From contig CANJLU010000003.1 in the NCBI GenBank assembly GCA_947475085.1, positions 1 through 44,323 of the forward strand: a stretch of DNA of 44,323 nucleotides, given 5' to 3'. Numbering within the stretch: the first letter of the stretch is position 1; each line of letters begins with the position of its first letter. Source of the stretch: Coxiellaceae bacterium (GTDB taxonomy: Bacteria; Pseudomonadota; Gammaproteobacteria; Diplorickettsiales; Diplorickettsiaceae). The notes under the pieces were generated by a model, which saw nothing but the letters and a program-made list of their open reading frames with translations, was not told the DNA's origin and did not search any database. The translations under genes were made by a program, and so were the position numbers. Positions 26,334-33,908 of the stretch are shown here, one piece after another.

Positions 26334-27608
26334 ATGCATTATTCATTTGCATTTCTAGTTGGTTTACTAGTTTTTTTATTACTAGCGGCTGTGTTTTTTT
26401 CATTGGCAGAAGCTGCCATGTTATCTATAAATAGGTATCGATTACGTCATTTAGTGAGGCAGCATAACCTTCTCGCTAAACGTGTACAGGACCTATTAAA
26501 AAGACCTGACCGTTTGTTGGGGGTTATCCTTTTATGCGGAACTTTTGCTGACATCCTGGCTTCGGCAGTAGTTACGTTGCTTGCACTGCACTACTTTTCG
26601 GCATCAGGTGTTTTTTTAGCAACTTTAGTACTTACTTTTGTAGTGTTAATTTTTTGTGAAGTAGCACCAAAAACTTTGGCGACTTTATACCCTCAGCCGA
26701 TTGCATTATTTGCGGTATGGCCGCTAATTATTTTGCAGCATATTTTATACCCGTTAATTTGGCTAACAAATCTAATGGCGAATTCTACCTTACGTTTATT
26801 AGGTATAAAAATTCCAAAATTAAAGCCTGAACAATTATCACGCGATGAATTAGTAAGTTTACTGCGCGAAGGTACAGGGCATATGCCTAATGATTATAAA
26901 AATATGTTACTCAAGGTATTAGAACTGGGTAAAGTGACAGTAGAAGATATTATGATTCCAAGACAGGAAATTATTGGTATCGATATTAATCAGCCTTGGG
27001 ACGTCATTTTAAAACAATTAATTAAGAGTGAATATACACGCTTACCGATTTATCGCGGTTCGCTTGATGAAGTAATAGGAGTTTTACATTTTCGAAAAGT
27101 TTTAAATAGCTTAAGTCAGCAACAATTAAGTAAAGAGGTATTAATCGAAGCGGCAGAAGAGGTTCATTTTATACCTGAAGCTACGGCATTAAATAGTCAA
27201 TTGCTAAATTTTCGGCGAGAGAAACATCGTATTGGTTTAGTTGTCAATGAATATGGTGAAATTCAGGGGCTTATTACCTTAGAAGACATATTGGAAGAGA
27301 TTGTTGGTGAATTTACTACTGATATGGCATTAATGCGTCGCGCTGTTTCATTACAAGCAGATGGCAGTTATTTGGTGGATGGAGGAATTGCATTACGAGA
27401 TTTAAATCGTCAATTAAATTTAAACCTACCTTTGCGGGGTCCTAAAACCTTAAGTGGATTCATTATTGAGACTCTTGAAGTTATTCCAAAAGTTGGCACG
27501 GTGTTTCAGTTTGAAAATAAAACTATGGAAGTAATTTTGATTAAAGATAATATGATTAAAACCGTTAAGATTTTTCCAAATCGTTCTACTTTATCTGAAA
27601 ATATATAA
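26334..27608 (+). CDS. CNNM/CorC-type transporter with CBS domains (YfjD family)
   Basis: This membrane protein consists of a DUF21/CNNM transmembrane domain (about 1-180, including FSLAEAAMLSINRYRLRHLV and VIFCEVAPKTLATLYP). A pair of CBS domains follows (about 190-310, with VEDIMIPRQEIIGIDINQ and GLVVNEYGEIQGLITLEDIL). The C-terminal CorC_HlyC domain is at about 335-415 (DGSYLVDGGIALRDLNRQL). Homologues are implicated in Mg2+/Co2+ efflux or resistance. It is 424 aa, full length. It starts 18 bases after the ypjD-like gene and is probably cotranscribed with it. Confidence 0.93.
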   Translation: MHYSFAFLVGLLVFLLLAAVFFSLAEAAMLSINRYRLRHLVRQHNLLAKRVQDLLKRPDRLLGVILLCGTFADILASAVVTLLALHYFSASGVFLATLVLTFVVLIFCEVAPKTLATLYPQPIALFAVWPLIILQHILYPLIWLTNLMANSTLRLLGIKIPKLKPEQLSRDELVSLLREGTGHMPNDYKNMLLKVLELGKVTVEDIMIPRQEIIGIDINQPWDVILKQLIKSEYTRLPIYRGSLDEVIGVLHFRKVLNSLSQQQLSKEVLIEAAEEVHFIPEATALNSQLLNFRREKHRIGLVVNEYGEIQGLITLEDILEEIVGEFTTDMALMRRAVSLQADGSYLVDGGIALRDLNRQLNLNLPLRGPKTLSGFIIETLEVIPKVGTVFQFENKTMEVILIKDNMIKTVKIFPNRSTLSENI

Positions 27609-27634
27609 TTAGATTTTCTATTAAATTTATTTTT

Positions 27635-27662
27635 TTGAAAAAAAATAAATAGTTGATATAAT
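27635..27662 (+). promoter_or_regulatory. Strong sigma-70-like promoter
   Basis: TTGAAA at 27635-27640 and TATAAT at 27657-27662 with a 16-base spacer. It lies just after the CorC-type gene and 43 bases before the next small gene. Confidence 0.75.
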
Positions 27663-27705
27663 TACTTAGGATATTTTAATTGAATTAATTTTAGAAGGTT
27701 ATCAA

Positions 27706-28005
27706 ATGATGCGAAGAGTTACAGGGATATGTGCTAGTTATTGTACAAGAAATTCTCCATTAGATTTGGTGAAGAAAGACTTATATTGGCAAAAAATGAA
27801 AGGATTAGGATCAACCACATTCACTTCAACTTCTTTTGATAATAAGGAAGAGTCTTTATCAGATATGAACCAGGGATGTTTACCAGGAAATCAAGATAAC
27901 TCAGGAAAAAATTTAAATTTTTTCTTAAAAAATTTTCCCAAAACAACTACAACGGAAAACTCTATAGAAAATTTCATATCTAAATCGCCCACACCTACCA
28001 AATAA
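27706..28005 (+). CDS. Small orphan protein of unknown function
   Basis: This 99 aa product is not one I recognise. It has no signal peptide or membrane segment. The N-terminal part has two cysteines (GICASYC) and a basic stretch. The remainder is polar, rich in Ser, Thr and Asn, with a Phe/Asn patch (GKNLNFFLKNF) and a Ser/Thr/Pro end (SKSPTPTK). AGAAGG seven bases before the ATG and a near-consensus promoter (27635-27662) argue that it is expressed. It is monocistronic; repeat A2 follows. The composition resembles an intrinsically disordered secreted protein, but this is only a suggestion. Confidence 0.65.
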   Translation: MMRRVTGICASYCTRNSPLDLVKKDLYWQKMKGLGSTTFTSTSFDNKEESLSDMNQGCLPGNQDNSGKNLNFFLKNFPKTTTTENSIENFISKSPTPTK

Positions 28006-28028
28006 TTCTTTTTCGAATTTTTGAAAAA

Positions 28029-28154
28029 TATACTCACAGCAATGGGATGTTTGGCAAGGCGCCGCGAGAATGAAGCAACCTTCGTTTATTCAAGATACAT
28101 GAAGATTGCGAATTGAGCGGCAACACAGTCAAAAATTCAATTGCGAAGAGTTAT
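28029..28154 (+). repeat. Repeat family A, copy 2
   Basis: This is a full-length copy, from TATACTCACAGCAATGGGAT to TTGCGAAGAGTTATA. The interior includes AAGGCGCCGCGAGAATGAAG, CAAGATACATGAAGATTGCG and TTGAGCGGCAACACAG. It fills the space between the small orphan gene and the convergent outer-membrane protein gene. Confidence 0.92.
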
Positions 28155-28155
28155 A

Positions 28156-28905
28156 TTAAAATAGATAGCGTATTCCTACACCTACGGCATTAGAGCTTAA
28201 GTTACCGGCGCCAAATAATCCCCAAGCACCACAGCGATGATGTGCTCTAACCACAAACTGCAAATCGGGGTGACTAGGTACTGCAAAAGTCGCTTCTACG
28301 ACTAGAAAATTCAATAATCTCTTGGCATTATTATTGGATGAATCGTGTTCTTCGCGTAGAGGAATGCTGGTTACATAAGAGAGTCCATCTCCGATGGCGA
28401 AAGTCGTCGTGACGTAATGATCCCAAGGAAAAGTTTTCCAGCGAAAATTTAAGTAAGGGTCAAACTCATAAATGAGACCGTTTGGATCACGTCGCTGCGT
28501 TATATTTCCCGCGACTTCGATAGTACTGACCAAAGGACGAAAAAAACGGCGTAATGGGTTAGTTGGATCTAATTCATAGGACAAATCGATAGAGTTCATG
28601 GTTCCGTATTTAAATTTAACATCTTGGGCGGTTAGCACCGGCCCAATATTACTATTAGTCATCCAACTATGGTAGAACAGGATCCCCCAGCGCTTATCAG
28701 GCGCAGCCATACTCTTCGCATTTGAATTTTGGTCTGTGTTGCCGTTCAACTTGCAATCCTCATGTATGCTAATTAACGAAGGTTGCTTCGTTTTCGCGGC
28801 GTCTTGACCAAAATCCAATTGCTCTGAGTATATATTTTTAGCAGGTTCTGCTAATAAAGGGGTAGTGGACAGGCATAATAGTAAAGCCAAAAAATATCTA
28901 TGCAT
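28156..28905 (-). CDS. Putative outer-membrane beta-barrel protein with in-frame repeat insertion
   Basis: This 249 aa protein has a signal peptide (residues 1-19, ending PLLA) and a C-terminus of alternating hydrophobic residues ending in phenylalanine (VGVGIRYLF), as in outer-membrane barrels. Several strands with amphipathic pattern follow from about residue 70. A RAHHRCGAWGLFG segment near the end resembles the last strands of small porin- or acyl-hydrolase-like barrels, but I cannot name the family. Residues 26-66 (starting YSEQLDFGQDAAK, ending NSNAKS) are encoded by a copy of repeat family A on the coding strand. Without this stretch, the mature protein would start close to APDKRWGILFYHSW. 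The insert is hydrophilic and sits before the first strand, where it may be tolerated. Confidence 0.8.
   Translation of the reverse strand: MHRYFLALLLCLSTTPLLAEPAKNIYSEQLDFGQDAAKTKQPSLISIHEDCKLNGNTDQNSNAKSMAAPDKRWGILFYHSWMTNSNIGPVLTAQDVKFKYGTMNSIDLSYELDPTNPLRRFFRPLVSTIEVAGNITQRRDPNGLIYEFDPYLNFRWKTFPWDHYVTTTFAIGDGLSYVTSIPLREEHDSSNNNAKRLLNFLVVEATFAVPSHPDLQFVVRAHHRCGAWGLFGAGNLSSNAVGVGIRYLF
28709..28832 (-). repeat. Repeat family A, copy 3, inside a coding sequence
   Basis: Minus-strand sequence from TATACTCAGAGCAATTGGAT to AAATGCGAAGAGTAT matches intergenic copies over the full element. Relative to copies 2 and 7 it has CAG-AG where they have CACAG or CATAG. It is also one base shorter before CATACATGAGG, which removes the TGA stop those copies contain in this frame. 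It therefore encodes about 41 residues without interruption. Confidence 0.92.
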
Positions 28906-28996
28906 AAATTTATTATTATTATTTTTATATTGCGCAATATTATAAGGGAGGCAGGGCGGTAATTCAACAAAAGACCCATTAATAAGAGGGTTAGAC

Positions 28997-29734
28997 TTAA
29001 GGCAAGTTTATCCAAATAAGGCTCAGCATCCGACCTGTTATATGGTCTCTGCGGTAAGAGAAAAAACGCAGCTTATCCGAAAAAGTACAGTAGTCACCTC
29101 CATAGATGGAGCTTATCCCTCGCTTATTTAAGCGTTGCTTAGCCAACTCATATAGATTTGCCTGCCATAGGTTGTTCTCTATAGGCTGAAAAGCGCTTTC
29201 AGCAGCCCTATCTTTGGTTAAGAAAGACTGAAAAACCTCTTTTCCGACTATAAATGCTTGAGGGCCGATAGCAGGGCCTAACCAAACTAATATATCGCTT
29301 GGGGGCAGAGCGAGTGCATCGATAGTAGTTTCGATAATGCCGTTACTTAAGCCTTTCCAACCGGCATGTATGGCGGCAACACAGTAACTACTGAAGCTGC
29401 AAACTAATAAAGGTAAGCAATCGGCGGTTTGTACTGCGCAAACGGTTTGAGCTGTTTTTGAATAAATAGCATCAGCCGCAAGACTAGAAGGGGGATGATC
29501 AGCTGAAATAGCAGTGTTCCCGTGTACTTGTTCTAACCAGGTAATGGGCTTTTTTAAGTGTAAGTTTTTTTTTAGTAATTGGCGGTTTTTAGATACATCG
29601 TCCTGATTATCACCTACGTGCGTGGCGAGATTTAAACTGTTATAGGAAGCATGACTAAAGCCGCCGATTCTTGTCGTTGCGTAGGCCTTGATCCAATGTG
29701 GAGCTGGCCATTCAGGAGTGATCAAATCAAGCAT
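28997..29734 (-). CDS. pgeF: Laccase-domain protein PgeF (YfiH)
   Basis: This is a member of the multi-copper-oxidase-like YfiH family. Members are described as peptidoglycan editing factors and, for some, as purine nucleoside phosphorylases. The conserved metal-site residues are visible in HGN (EQVHGNTAIS), TADCLPLLV and HAGWKGLSNGII, with the later SYRRDHITGRML. The length of 245 aa is normal. It overlaps rluD by 8 bases and, as in E. coli, follows it; bamD lies on the opposite side. No signal peptide. Confidence 0.92.
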   Translation of the reverse strand: MLDLITPEWPAPHWIKAYATTRIGGFSHASYNSLNLATHVGDNQDDVSKNRQLLKKNLHLKKPITWLEQVHGNTAISADHPPSSLAADAIYSKTAQTVCAVQTADCLPLLVCSFSSYCVAAIHAGWKGLSNGIIETTIDALALPPSDILVWLGPAIGPQAFIVGKEVFQSFLTKDRAAESAFQPIENNLWQANLYELAKQRLNKRGISSIYGGDYCTFSDKLRFFSYRRDHITGRMLSLIWINLP

Positions 29735-30698
29735 TGAGTTTATCTTCTCGTAAACAATTAATTAATTGATGCATATCCTCAGGCAAAGGGCTTTGCCACT
29801 CCATGGGTTGCAAGGTAATAGGATGTATAATTCCCAAGCATTGTGCATGTAGAGCTTGACGAGGAAACTGTTGCAAACAATTAATCAGCAATTCGCTGGC
29901 TTTTTTTGGTAAGTGAAAGCGTCCCGCATAGGTTTTATCACCGACCAATGGATGATGGATATGAGCCATATGCACGCGAATTTGATGAGTACGTCCAGTT
30001 TCTAACTTTACTTTAATAAGTGTGTGATGATTAAAACGTTCCATGACTCGGTAATGGGATACCGCCGGTTTTCCACTCAATAATTCTGTGACGGCCATTT
30101 TCATTCTTAGTCTCGGATGACGACCGATAGGTGCGTTGATAGTTCCTCCGGCGATTAACAAACCTTGAATAACAGCGATATATTCGCGTTTCATGGTTCG
30201 TGCTTGTAGTTGTTTGACCAATTTAGTATAGGCGTTTAAAACTTTAGGAATAATCAACAAACCAGAGGTGTCTTTATCTAAACGATGTATAATTCCTGCC
30301 CTAGGAAGGTTTTTGAGCGCTGGTAAATAATGTAGTAGCGCATTAACCAATGTTTTATGCGTATTTCCTACCGCGGGATGGACCACTAATCCAGCGGGCT
30401 TGTTAACTACCAGCAAAGCTTCATCCTCATAAATAATATCGAGAGGAAGTTCCTCTGCTTCCCAACTAACTTCTGCACTCAAGCGGGCCAAAATAGTAAT
30501 TTTAGCCCCTGCTTTTATTTTATCCCGTGGTCGCTTGAGTTCATCATCAACCCAAACTTGTTGAGAACGAATCCACAGTTGTAAACGCGTACGGGAATAA
30601 GCAGGAAATAGCTGACTCAAAATTTGATCGAGACGCTGATCTGCTAAATGTTCGGGGACGATTGCTTGACAATTTATTACTTGAGCTGTGTTTTTCAT
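29727..30698 (-). CDS. rluD: 23S rRNA pseudouridine synthase RluD
   Basis: RluD makes pseudouridines 1911, 1915 and 1917 in helix 69 of 23S rRNA. The S4 domain (about 18-75, ADQRLDQILSQLFPAYSRTRLQ) is followed by the synthase domain with catalytic D141 in HRLDKDTSGLLIIPK and with GRTHQIRVHMAH. The conserved neighbours pgeF downstream and bamD divergent upstream match E. coli and separate it from RluC at 11336-12280. The length of 323 aa is normal. Confidence 0.95.
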   Translation of the reverse strand: MKNTAQVINCQAIVPEHLADQRLDQILSQLFPAYSRTRLQLWIRSQQVWVDDELKRPRDKIKAGAKITILARLSAEVSWEAEELPLDIIYEDEALLVVNKPAGLVVHPAVGNTHKTLVNALLHYLPALKNLPRAGIIHRLDKDTSGLLIIPKVLNAYTKLVKQLQARTMKREYIAVIQGLLIAGGTINAPIGRHPRLRMKMAVTELLSGKPAVSHYRVMERFNHHTLIKVKLETGRTHQIRVHMAHIHHPLVGDKTYAGRFHLPKKASELLINCLQQFPRQALHAQCLGIIHPITLQPMEWQSPLPEDMHQLINCLREDKLNA

Positions 30699-30764
30699 AG
30701 AATATCGCTATAATGCTGACGGGAGCGATGCCTTTTTATTATGACTTAATAGAGGATACTATCT

Positions 30765-30980
30765 ATGTTCAATGTAGCAAGCAATCTTGAATCCAACGAA
30801 CGCCTTTCACGTTTAGTGATTGGTATCGTCTTATTGATTGGTGTGTTATTGGGTCTAGGCAAATTATTCGCATTTTTAGTGGGAGTTATACTCATTATCG
30901 AAGCAATCATAGGTTGGTGTGGAATCCCCATTTTGGCAGAAAAATTTAAGCTGAATGAGATTTTCCGTAAAAAAGATTAA
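30765..30980 (+). CDS. DUF2892-type small inner-membrane protein
   Basis: This 71 aa protein has the short N-terminal ERLSRLVIGIVLL and two closely spaced membrane helices (about 16-34 and 36-50), then GWCGIPILAEKF. This is the layout of DUF2892 proteins, whose hallmark is the cysteine after the second helix. The function is unknown; relatives are sometimes linked to rhodanese or sulfide metabolism, but none is adjacent. It lies between rluD and bamD, and repeat A4 follows it. Confidence 0.8.
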   Translation: MFNVASNLESNERLSRLVIGIVLLIGVLLGLGKLFAFLVGVILIIEAIIGWCGIPILAEKFKLNEIFRKKD

Positions 30981-31002
30981 GTTTGTTAGTCAAATTGAAT
31001 AA

Positions 31003-31124
31003 TATACTCACAGTAATTGGATTTTTGACGAGGCCGTGAGAACAACGCAACCCGATTGTATATTGACATTCGGGATGGCGAGTTGAGCGGCAACATAGAC
31101 AACCATGCAAATGCAAAGAGTATA
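31003..31124 (+). repeat. Repeat family A, copy 4
   Basis: From TATACTCACAGTAATTGGAT to AATGCAAAGAGTATA. It includes GGATGGCGAGTTGAGCGGCA. It sits between the DUF2892 gene and bamD. Confidence 0.88.
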
Positions 31125-31201
31125 AATTAATTTGATTTTTTGGACGTTGGATAAGAATAGCCAGTTGTTTCGCTTATTCCTTCCTTCACTTTAAAAAAGG
31201 G

Positions 31202-31220
31202 AATAAAGCATAGCTTTATT
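31202..31220 (+). promoter_or_regulatory. Perfect hairpin 11 bases before bamD
   Basis: AATAAAGC-ATA-GCTTTATT is a perfect 8 bp stem. It is close to the GTG start of bamD at 31232, so it would lie in the leader of the mRNA. Confidence 0.45.
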
Positions 31221-31231
31221 GAAAAAGAATT

Positions 31232-31996
31232 GTGAAAATATTTAAATTTGTTTTTTTAGTGGGTTTTATATTGGCTATGCTGACTGCATGTGCCAGTCAT
31301 TCCAATGATCCATTTATTGCTTTTAAAGGGCAAACGGTTAATCAAATCTACCAAAATGCAAAAGAATCATTGCTAGACCGTAATTTTAGTCAAGCTATTA
31401 AGGCTTACGAAGCATTGGATGTGCTGTATCCCTTTAATCGCTATGCCGAAAAAGCTCAATTAGAATTGATATATGCATACTATAAAGATGGTGATGCACC
31501 GTCGGCGAAGGCCGCTGCGGAACATTTTATCCATCTATATCCCAATAGCGTACATATTGATTACGCATATTATATGCAAGCAATGGCCGACATGGATCAA
31601 GATCGAGGATGGTATTTACGTTATGTACCCATTGATCTATCTTTGCGTGATCCAGGTACAATGAGTTTGGGATATCAAGAGTTTGCTGAATTAATTCGTC
31701 GCTATCCCGACAGCCAATACGTCCCTGATGCACGCCAGCGCATGATCTATTTGCGCAATTTATTTGCAAGTTATGAATTACATATTGCTGATTATTATTT
31801 CCGTAGAAAGGCCTATGTTGCTGCGGCAAACCGTGCTAATGAGATTATACAACGTTATCAAGGAGCTCCAGAAGTCAAAAAAGCTTTGATTATTATGATT
31901 AAGGCTTATCGTATTTTGGGCTTAGAAGAATTAGCAAGTCAGAGTCTGGCAGTGTTTAGGTTAAATTATCCCGACGCGGATTATGTAACTATTTAA
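31232..31996 (+). CDS. bamD: Outer-membrane assembly lipoprotein BamD
   Basis: BamD is the essential lipoprotein of the BAM complex that inserts outer-membrane proteins. The lipobox is LTAC (lipidated cysteine about residue 20). Five TPR-like repeats follow (QIYQNAKESLLDRNFSQAIK, YAEKAQLELIYAYYKDGD, and AEHFIHLYPNSVHIDYAYY). The segment RGWYLRYVPIDLSLRDPG is highly typical. It is 254 aa. It begins with GTG and has a weak ribosome-binding site. It is divergent from rluD-pgeF, as in related genomes. Repeat A5 starts two bases after its stop. Confidence 0.95.
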   Translation: MKIFKFVFLVGFILAMLTACASHSNDPFIAFKGQTVNQIYQNAKESLLDRNFSQAIKAYEALDVLYPFNRYAEKAQLELIYAYYKDGDAPSAKAAAEHFIHLYPNSVHIDYAYYMQAMADMDQDRGWYLRYVPIDLSLRDPGTMSLGYQEFAELIRRYPDSQYVPDARQRMIYLRNLFASYELHIADYYFRRKAYVAAANRANEIIQRYQGAPEVKKALIIMIKAYRILGLEELASQSLAVFRLNYPDADYVTI

Positions 31997-31997
31997 C

Positions 31998-32106
31998 TAT
32001 ACTCTTCGTGCTTGACATTGACTGTGTTGCTGTGCAACTCATAATTCTCATGTGTACGTTGTTGCAGATCGTTGCATACGGTATTTGGCAAAAATCCAAT
32101 TAGTAT
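31998..32106 (-). repeat. Repeat family A, copy 5 (reverse, diverged)
   Basis: On the minus strand it runs from TACTAATTGGATTTTTGCC to CGAAGAGTATA, with CACATGAGAATTATGAGTTG inside. It occupies the gap between the convergent bamD and nadE. Confidence 0.8.
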
Positions 32107-32131
32107 GAATGTAAAAATTATGCGCAGTTAC

Positions 32132-33751
32132 TCATGTTGATAAAAAACCTGAAGTAATCGGGTAACGGCGCTCTCTGCCAAAAGCTCTGGGCGTTATGCG
32201 AGGACCGGGTGCTAATTGACGGCGTTTATATTCATTTTTGTTAACTAAATTAATAACTCTTTGCACTGTTTCTTTCGCAAATCCTGCTTTAACAATATCA
32301 TCTATACTTTTATCTTGTTCTATGTAAAGTTCTAAAATTGGATCGAGTTGCGTATAAGGTGGAAGTGTGTCTTCATCCTTTTGATTTTCAGCGAGTTCAG
32401 CCGTGGGCGGACGCGTTAATAACAAATCAGGAAAAATACCATCCTGGTTACGGTATCTCGCTAATTGATAAACGCGAGTTTTAGAGACGTCCTTTAGTAC
32501 AGAAAATCCACCGGCCATATCGCCATATAAAGTACCATAACCCACAGCTAGCTCACTTTTATTCGTACAATTTAAAAGCAAACTTCCTTCTTGATTAGAT
32601 AACGCCATGAGTAAAATAGCACGGCAGCGTGCTTGGATATTTTCAGTAGCAAGCCCTGTAGGAGGATGTTTCGGATCGAGATTTAGCGTGCTTAAACAAG
32701 CCGAAAAACTTGGTTCAATAGAAAATACACTCAATTTTATCCTTAATTGTCCAACCAGTGTCTGTACAATCTCTTGACTCACTTTGGAGGTATAACGAGA
32801 AGGTAAAAAGACTGCATGAACACGATCTTTACCTAAAGCATCTACCGCAATAGCTAATACTAATGCAGAATCTATACCGCCGGATAGGCCAATTAATACC
32901 CCTGGGAAATGATTTTTTTTGACATAATCACGCACCGCTAACACTAAGGCTTTATAGATGGCTACATCAATTGTAGGTTTGGGTAAAAGAGCTTGTGGTA
33001 TAAATTGAACCGATGAATTAATTTTGAGATTAACTAACCATAATGTTTCTGTAAAAAAACCTGCCTCTGCCACAAGATGTCCTTTAGCGTCAAAGGCTTG
33101 CGAACCCCCATCAAAAACTAAATCGTCTTGCCCACTGATGCCATGTACATAAAGGGCAGGCAGATTTGTTTCTTTTATGCGAGCATCCATGACCTGTAAA
33201 CGTTGCTTGGGTTTTGTATAATCGAAAGGAGAAGCGTTGATACATATTAGTAATTGTGCACCATTCTCTTTAAGTTCTGAAGAAGGGTCGCTGTACCATA
33301 GATCTTCACAAATTAAAATACCTATACGCAACCCTTTTATTGTAAATAAACCATTTGAATTTCCAGGCTTAAAATAACGGGTTTCATCAAAGACGCCATA
33401 ATTGGGTAAATATTGTTTATGGTAGGTACTAACAATTTTTTTATTTTCTATCAGGCTTGCAGCATTAAAAATTTCTTTAGCATGATAATCTGGATGACCC
33501 AATAAAATAGCGAGATCCGTAGATTTTTCTTGAATAATTTTTAAGGCATGTTGGATTGGTTTTTTAAAATCTTCTCTTAAAAGTAGATCTTCAGGAGGAT
33601 AACCACTTAATGCAAGTTCAGGAAAAATCAATAGGTCAACTGAGTCTTGTTTGGCTTTTTGTATACTATCTAAAATTATTTGTGTATTGCCTTTAATATC
33701 ACCCACTAAGAAATTTAATTGTGCTACGGCAATACGGAATATTGTTGGCAT
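32132..33751 (-). CDS. nadE: Glutamine-dependent NAD+ synthetase
   Basis: NadE amidates nicotinic acid adenine dinucleotide to NAD+ using glutamine. An N-terminal nitrilase-like glutaminase domain (about 1-245) has its catalytic glutamate in FPELALSGYPPEDLL, lysine in HKQYLPNYGVF and cysteine in GILICEDLWYS. The synthetase domain carries the ATP-pyrophosphatase P-loop LIGLSGGIDSALVLAIA, and further the segments TNKSELAVGYGTLYGDMAGG and RPPTAEL. The frame is open to 33787, but the preceding codons come from element C2. The ATG at 33751 (MPTIFRIAVAQLNF) has GAGG upstream and gives a typical 539 aa protein. Transcription from upstream must pass through C2. Confidence 0.96.
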   Translation of the reverse strand: MPTIFRIAVAQLNFLVGDIKGNTQIILDSIQKAKQDSVDLLIFPELALSGYPPEDLLLREDFKKPIQHALKIIQEKSTDLAILLGHPDYHAKEIFNAASLIENKKIVSTYHKQYLPNYGVFDETRYFKPGNSNGLFTIKGLRIGILICEDLWYSDPSSELKENGAQLLICINASPFDYTKPKQRLQVMDARIKETNLPALYVHGISGQDDLVFDGGSQAFDAKGHLVAEAGFFTETLWLVNLKINSSVQFIPQALLPKPTIDVAIYKALVLAVRDYVKKNHFPGVLIGLSGGIDSALVLAIAVDALGKDRVHAVFLPSRYTSKVSQEIVQTLVGQLRIKLSVFSIEPSFSACLSTLNLDPKHPPTGLATENIQARCRAILLMALSNQEGSLLLNCTNKSELAVGYGTLYGDMAGGFSVLKDVSKTRVYQLARYRNQDGIFPDLLLTRPPTAELAENQKDEDTLPPYTQLDPILELYIEQDKSIDDIVKAGFAKETVQRVINLVNKNEYKRRQLAPGPRITPRAFGRERRYPITSGFLST

Positions 33752-33769
33752 AATAACCTCGAGCTTAGG

Positions 33770-33907
33770 GTGTGTTGACAATTGCACGATGACGGCGAAA
33801 AAAAGTTGTTTTTCTGCGTTTCGTTACTTACCTACTCTGTGTATGCTCCGTTACGATACTCAAAAAACAACCCTTTTTCTCTCATCCTAGCACAATTGTC
33901 AATACAC
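33770..33907. repeat. Nested-hairpin repeat family C, copy 2
   Basis: The outer arms GTGTGTTGACAATTG (33770-33784) and CAATTGTCAATACAC (33893-33907) are complementary at 14 of 15 positions. The inner arms at 33797-33813 and 33863-33879 pair at 15 of 17, the two exceptions being G-U on the minus-strand RNA. The centre, read on the minus strand, contains GAGTATCGTAACGGAGCATA as in copy 1. The arms share almost no sequence with those of copy 1. Confidence 0.85.
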
Positions 33908-33908
33908 T

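Noticed and set aside
28156-28905. Assignment of the barrel protein as lipid A deacylase PagL
   Set aside because: The HHRCGAWG segment is only loosely reminiscent; the defining His-Ser-Asn arrangement is not evident, so no enzymatic function is claimed.
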